Source of the DNA: Clostridia bacterium
GTDB taxonomy: Bacteria; Bacillota; Clostridia; Christensenellales; HGM11417
NCBI GenBank assembly: GCA_017407365.1
Contig: JAFQWR010000103.1
Location: forward strand, 1 to 10,170
Direction: 5' to 3'
Length of the DNA stretch: 10,170 bases
Position numbers and translations under genes: made by a program. How positions within the stretch are numbered: the stretch's first letter is position 1; each line of letters begins with the position of its first letter. Of the stretch, positions 7,392 through 10,170 are shown piece by piece. The notes under the pieces were generated by a model. It was not told where the DNA came from. It was given only the letters and a program-made list of their open reading frames with translations, and made no database searches.

Positions 7392-8690
7392 TTACTTCTT
7401 TTTCTTCTTGGATTTTTTCTGCTTATCTTCCTCAGCCATACGGTCGAGCTCACGCTGAACAGCCTCTTCGTCACCGTCTAACGCCATAGCGTCCTGACTG
7501 CCCTCGTAGTAGCTTTCATCATCCTCGGCAAGGATTTCGTAATCTCCAATGATATCGGGATCTCCCTCGTGCTCGATAGACCAGCGTTCAGCCTCCTCGC
7601 TCATACGCTGCTTTTCCTCCGCAAGACGCTGCAGGTCTGCACGGGTAAACGTTGTGGGAAGCTCCGTAATGGTAACCTCCTCGTCGGTGACAGGCTTTAA
7701 GGGACGTCTTCTTACAATTTTAGACTCTCTTACCTTCTTCTGAACGGGGTTACCCTGTGCATCCACCTTTTCGTAGATACCGCGATTGATCTTTGCACCC
7801 TCTACCTTGTCGTTGATGAATTTATCAAAAACCCATTGCGTATAGGTTGTCCATCCAAGAAGCGCACCGGAAAAGCCGATGAGCAGATATACTAAGATGA
7901 CAATAGCCCCAAGCGAGGGAATGAGAAGCCAGATTAAAACGGGAGCAAAGCAAAGAACGATAAAGAAAATATTCTGAGGCAACAGACCAAGCGTTAAGAT
8001 AAACGAGTTACGGATCAGCTGCCACAAATTCAGCTTGTAGGTTACATTCAGGGACATCATGTGAAAGCACATGATCGTAAAATACCCTGCAATGATGTAG
8101 CTGACTACGCTGGACGCAGTGATCAGCCAGTTGCCTTCGCCTGCATAATTGATGACACTGACATAACGCTGTGTAACATTGGTGAGCCAGAGAACAACGC
8201 CTTCCATAAGCCCGATGAAAAGGAAATTAAGCCAGTTATCCTTAAAGCCCTTAAAAAAGTCGTTGGAAAGGAAAATACCCTCTGTCCAGACCATGTTACG
8301 AAGAATATACATAACACCGGTAAGCAAAAGACCTGCAAAAACAAGAGCAGGAATCAGATAGGTAAAAAAGTCAAAATTCAATTGCAGGCTATACATAAAG
8401 CCACGGTAATCAAGCCCGGGCGTAAAGGGATAGCCACTGCCAAGCGTCTGCCCGTACGGCAAAAGCGAGCCATACACCGATTTGTTCATCGTGAGCATTA
8501 AAATAAGAAGAAGCATGGGAAGCAATGCAACAACAATCATAAGATTGATTAAAACCAGCTTCCAGAAACGCCCCTTTAATATATCCCAAAAAAGCTCCCA
8601 ACGGTTAGAAGGAAGTGTGGAACGGGCATAGCCCTCCGATTTATCGCTACCGACGATAAGACGCTCAATTAAACCCTGCTTTTTTGCCAT
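7392..8690 (-). CDS. DUF624-like (YesL-type) membrane protein with long charged C-terminal tail
   Basis: A 432-residue integral membrane protein. Residues 1-300 hold about six hydrophobic segments: roughly 44-68, 108-130, 153-170, 188-208, 228-256 and 258-282. The segment LFWDILKGRFWKLVLINLMI (33-52) and the later WTEGIFLSNDFFKGFKDNWL resemble the DUF624/YesL family, whose function is unknown. Unlike the roughly 200-residue canonical members, it carries a hydrophilic tail of about 140 residues (290-432). The tail begins basic (KIVRRRPLKP), becomes strongly acidic with a probable helix (TRADLQRLAEEKQRMSEEAE), and ends in a lysine cluster (KKSKKKKK). This tail is probably cytoplasmic. ATG at 8690 is well supported by AAGGAG 7 bases upstream. 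As first gene of the operon it is nearest the promoter at 8788. A DUF624-like relationship is likely; the function is unknown. Confidence 0.85.
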   Translation of the reverse strand: MAKKQGLIERLIVGSDKSEGYARSTLPSNRWELFWDILKGRFWKLVLINLMIVVALLPMLLLILMLTMNKSVYGSLLPYGQTLGSGYPFTPGLDYRGFMYSLQLNFDFFTYLIPALVFAGLLLTGVMYILRNMVWTEGIFLSNDFFKGFKDNWLNFLFIGLMEGVVLWLTNVTQRYVSVINYAGEGNWLITASSVVSYIIAGYFTIMCFHMMSLNVTYKLNLWQLIRNSFILTLGLLPQNIFFIVLCFAPVLIWLLIPSLGAIVILVYLLIGFSGALLGWTTYTQWVFDKFINDKVEGAKINRGIYEKVDAQGNPVQKKVRESKIVRRRPLKPVTDEEVTITELPTTFTRADLQRLAEEKQRMSEEAERWSIEHEGDPDIIGDYEILAEDDESYYEGSQDAMALDGDEEAVQRELDRMAEEDKQKKSKKKKK

Positions 8691-8756
8691 TATTAAACTC
8701 CTTTGCTACGGTAAATATTCCAATTCCCAACGAAGCAAAATATGATCGCAGCAAAA

Positions 8757-8778
8757 TGCCGAAAGACCCATCTTTGCA
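8757..8778 (-). other. Hairpin at the 5' end of the operon leader
   Basis: In the predicted minus-strand transcript, TGC+AAAGA pairs with TCTTT+GCA around a TGGG loop. This gives an 8-bp stem with a two-base CG bulge. It begins about 3 bases after the expected transcription start near 8781. A stem this close to the 5' end may simply stabilise the mRNA. The rest of the 90-nt leader shows no recognised riboswitch motif, T-box or terminator. Confidence 0.35.
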
Positions 8779-8787
8779 TTGTACATT

Positions 8788-8816
8788 ATTATACCAAATT
8801 TTTTGAATAAAACCTA
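8788..8816 (-). promoter_or_regulatory. Promoter of the six-gene minus-strand operon (extended -10)
   Basis: On the minus strand the sequence TGGTATAAT (8796-8788) is a perfect -10 (TATAAT) with the TGn extension. The position 17 bp upstream (8816-8811) reads TAGGTT, a weak match to the -35 consensus, so recognition would lean on the extended -10, as in other SigA promoters of this kind. The start site would be near 8781, giving a leader of about 90 nt before the ATG at 8690. Confidence 0.7.
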
Positions 8817-8845
8817 CTATTTTACACCTATTCGCAAAAATCTTT

Positions 8846-8874
8846 TTGACAAATACGCCTAAGTATGATACAAT
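8846..8874 (+). promoter_or_regulatory. SigA-type promoter of the lysine riboswitch-asd unit
   Basis: A consensus -35 TTGACA (8846-8851), a 17-bp spacer and TACAAT (8869-8874) are preceded by TGA, giving an extended -10 (TGATACAAT). The start would be about 8881, just at the 5' strand of riboswitch helix P1. The promoter is close to consensus and probably strong, consistent with control acting after initiation by the riboswitch. It is divergent from, and does not overlap, the promoter at 8788-8816. Confidence 0.9.
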
Positions 8875-8881
8875 ATCAATG

Positions 8882-9060
8882 CTGTAAGAGGAGCAAAGCC
8901 CAAAAGTAGCAAGGCGCAACACTTTTCCGGTCAGAAGTGCGGCTTGCAAAAGGGGAGCTTTGCCGAAGATTTCCTGATGAATGACCGCATCGGTTTTCTG
9001 GGCGTAAGGGTTAATACCCTTGCGACTGTCATACGAAGCACGTATGAAGCACTTCGGCAG
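8882..9060 (+). promoter_or_regulatory. Lysine riboswitch aptamer (L-box)
   Basis: All five helices of the lysine aptamer can be traced. P1: CTGT..AAG (8882-8888) with CTT..GGCAG (9052-9060). P2: GCAAAGC (8893-8899) with GCTTTGC (8957-8963), then GCAAG/CTTGC (8909-8913/8943-8947) and CACTT/AAGTG (8920-8924/8935-8939). P3: loop closed by GATG/CATC (8976-8979/8988-8991). P4: CGTAAGGGT/ACCCTTGCG (9003-9011/9016-9024). P5: CATACG/CGTATG (9030-9035/9041-9046). Conserved core sequences are present: AGAGGAGC (8887-8894, commonly AGAGGTGC), AGTA (8905-8908), AAAAGGGGAGC (8948-8958), GCCGAAG (8962-8968) and CTGTC (9026-9030). The L2 and L3 loops contain CGGTCA (8928-8933) and TGACCG (8982-8987), a perfect 6-bp kissing pair typical of this class. 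Its position directly before asd fits lysine feedback control. Confidence 0.96.
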
Positions 9061-9091
9061 GATTTCGACATTTGTCGGTACTGTAACGGGG
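9052..9091 (+). promoter_or_regulatory. Putative antiterminator helix of the lysine riboswitch
   Basis: The 3' strand of P1, CTTCGGCAG (9052-9060), can instead pair with CTGT (9081-9084, to GCAG) and CGGGG (9087-9091, to CTTCG with two G-U pairs). A small hairpin, CGACA-TT-TGTCG (9066-9077), fits in the enclosed region. Formation of P1 with lysine bound excludes this pairing and frees 9085-9092 to form the terminator. The pairing was found by eye and no folding energies were computed. Confidence 0.6.
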
Positions 9092-9117
9092 CTTATACTG
9101 CGCCCGTTTTTTTATTT
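9085..9117 (+). terminator. Riboswitch-controlled intrinsic terminator before asd
   Basis: AACGGGGC (9085-9092) pairs with GC-G-CCCGTT (9100-9108) through a single bulged G around a TTATACT loop. It is followed by an uninterrupted T run (9107-9113), then ATTTT. This is the expected OFF structure of a transcription-attenuating lysine riboswitch. It ends 26 bp before the asd start codon. Confidence 0.9.
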
Positions 9118-9143
9118 TACACGTAAAACAGGAGTTTAAGATT

Positions 9144-10145
9144 ATGAAAGCTTACAAAGTAGCAGTCGTTGGCGCAACCGGTATGGTGGGCAGAAAGTTT
9201 CTTCAGGTGCTTGAAGAACGCAATCTGCCTGTTTCGGAATACTATTTATATGCATCCAAAAGAAGCGCAGGCAAAACCGTACGCTTTATGGGAAAGGATC
9301 ACGTAATTTTAGAGCTGAATGAGGAAAACATTCAGAATAAAAGCATTGATATTGCGCTCTTCTCTGCCGGTGCCTCCACCAGTCTTGCCTTTGCGCCCAA
9401 GTTTGCCGCAATGGGCACTCTTGTTATTGACAACTCCTCCGCGTGGAGAAGAGATCCCTCCGTTCCTCTTGTTGTACCCGAGGTAAACCCCGAAGAAATC
9501 AAAAACCATAACGGAATCATTGCAAACCCCAACTGCTCCACCATTCAGGCTATGGTCGCCTTAAAGCCCCTGCACGATGCGTTCAGAATCAAAAGAATTG
9601 TATATTCTACCTATCAGGCAGTATCGGGCGCAGGTCAGCAAGGCTATGAGGATCTTGCAAACGGAGTAAAGGGTGAAGCTCCCAAAAAATTCCTCTACCC
9701 CATTTTTGGAAACTGCATTCCTCATATCGATGTATTTTTAGAGAACGGCTACACCAAGGAAGAGGAAAAAATGATTTTTGAAACGAGGAAGATTCTGAAG
9801 GATGAAACCTTAAGAATCACCGCCACCACGGTGCGTGTACCTGTTTTCCATTCGCATTCCGAATCTATCAACGTGGAATTTTACAATCCCTGTCCCATTG
9901 AAGAGGTGAAGCGCGTGCTGAAGTCCTTCCCCGGGATTATTATTACCGATGATATTTCTGCCAACACTTATCCCATGCCGCTTTACACCACCGATCATGA
10001 CGAGGTATTTGTAGGAAGAATCCGTACGGATGAATCGGTTGAGCACGGCATCAACCTCTGGGTTGTTGCAGATAACATCCGCAAGGGCGCCGCTACAAAT
10101 GCGGTGCAGATTGCAGAAGCCTGGATTGCACAGAACAATGGCTAA
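9144..10145 (+). CDS. asd: Aspartate-semialdehyde dehydrogenase
   Basis: A 333-residue protein that makes aspartate semialdehyde from aspartyl-4-phosphate using NADPH, the branch point to diaminopimelate/lysine, threonine and methionine. The NADP-binding loop VGATGMVG is at 9-16. SSAWRRD at 98-104 precedes VPLVVPEVN. The catalytic cysteine is C131 in ANPNCSTIQ, with STYQAVSGAGQQG at 155-167. The general-base histidine is H238 in RVPVFHSHSE. The C-terminal NLWVVADNIRKGAATNAVQI (304-323) is the usual family ending. Length is normal for the Gram-positive ASADH subgroup and it is cytosolic. ATG at 9144 is supported by AGGAG (9130-9134) 9 bases upstream. A lysine riboswitch with terminator lies directly before it. 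The next gene starts 9 bp after its stop, so lysine would regulate at least two genes. Confidence 0.98.
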   Translation: MKAYKVAVVGATGMVGRKFLQVLEERNLPVSEYYLYASKRSAGKTVRFMGKDHVILELNEENIQNKSIDIALFSAGASTSLAFAPKFAAMGTLVIDNSSAWRRDPSVPLVVPEVNPEEIKNHNGIIANPNCSTIQAMVALKPLHDAFRIKRIVYSTYQAVSGAGQQGYEDLANGVKGEAPKKFLYPIFGNCIPHIDVFLENGYTKEEEKMIFETRKILKDETLRITATTVRVPVFHSHSESINVEFYNPCPIEEVKRVLKSFPGIIITDDISANTYPMPLYTTDHDEVFVGRIRTDESVEHGINLWVVADNIRKGAATNAVQIAEAWIAQNNG

Positions 10146-10154
10146 GGAGCTTTT

Positions 10155-10170
10155 ATGAAAAGTATTTTTA
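10155..10170 (+). CDS. Start of next gene, possibly dapA (partial)
   Basis: ATG at 10155 follows AAGGAG (10144-10149) with 5-base spacing and begins MKSIF before the window ends. It lies 9 bp after the asd stop with no terminator between, so it belongs to the lysine-controlled transcript. In Clostridia the gene after asd is often dapA (4-hydroxy-tetrahydrodipicolinate synthase), whose N-terminus often reads like MK.IFTG, so dapA is the best guess. Five residues cannot prove it. Confidence 0.55.

Noticed and set aside
7392..7430. Lysine-codon repeat at the 3' end of the DUF624-like gene, considered as a frameshift or slippery site
   Set aside because: The AAG/AAA run keeps frame to a TAA located 3 bp before the methyltransferase start. 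Mixed AAG and AAA codons and a normal gene junction argue against programmed slippage.
8061..8501. Plus-strand open frame of 146 codons opposite the DUF624-like gene
   Set aside because: It is antisense to membrane-spanning segments; the Lys/His/Ile-rich translation has no recognisable domain and no ribosome binding site.
8665..8949. Open frame of 94 codons on the minus strand across the divergent intergenic region
   Set aside because: It spans both promoters and part of the riboswitch, and overlaps the well-supported start and ribosome binding site of the DUF624-like gene in another frame.
8944..9126. Open frame of 60 codons on the plus strand upstream of asd
   Set aside because: It lies wholly inside the lysine riboswitch aptamer and terminator, has no Shine-Dalgarno at usual spacing, and ends in the terminator T-run. 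The RNA structure explains the sequence.
1..10170. CRISPR array, insertion sequence, prophage, tRNA or toxin-antitoxin system
   Set aside because: I saw no regularly spaced direct repeats, no transposase or integrase motifs, no tRNA-like cloverleaf, and no small paired genes. Gene packing and composition look uniform and chromosomal.

Overview
The window reads as chromosomal housekeeping sequence from a Gram-positive anaerobe of the class Clostridia, probably a gut or sediment member of the Oscillospiraceae/Christensenellales type. This rests on the gene families (a COG2081 plus COG2509 flavoprotein pair, a DUF624-like membrane protein, Hsp33, a ClC exchanger with an RCK_C tail), AGGAG-type ribosome binding sites, SigA-like promoters with extended -10 elements, and a lysine riboswitch before asd. 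I see no transposase, integrase, phage gene, CRISPR array, tRNA or rRNA. Taxonomy below class is a guess.

Layout. (1) Positions 1-1661, plus strand: the 3' end of a BaiN/HI0933-like flavoprotein, overlapped by 37 bp by a complete COG2509 FAD-dependent dehydrogenase. Both end at a strong bidirectional hairpin terminator at 1666-1699. (2) Positions 1703-8690, minus strand: six tightly packed genes. In transcription order they are a DUF624-like membrane protein with a long charged tail, a SAM methyltransferase, the redox chaperone Hsp33 (hslO), a TPR protein, a HEAT-like helical protein and a ClC-type H+/Cl- exchanger. Gaps are 2-11 bp, except for one 29-bp overlap, so they probably form one operon. 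It would run from an extended -10 promoter near 8788 to the shared terminator. (3) Positions 8691-9143: a divergent intergenic region with both promoters and a complete lysine (L-box) riboswitch, including its expression platform. (4) Positions 9144-10170, plus strand: asd (aspartate-semialdehyde dehydrogenase) and the first codons of the next gene, probably dapA.

How the parts fit. The riboswitch-asd-(dapA) unit is a lysine-repressed entry into the diaminopimelate/lysine branch: bound lysine should favour the terminator at 9085-9117 and lower asd and downstream expression. The minus-strand operon joins a stress chaperone (Hsp33) to two uncharacterised helical-repeat proteins, an uncharacterised membrane protein and an ion exchanger. 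A shared role in envelope or oxidative/acid stress is possible but only inferred. Most of the window is ordinary. The points most worth a second look are the riboswitch, whose fold can be traced base by base, and the uncharacterised proteins co-transcribed with Hsp33.
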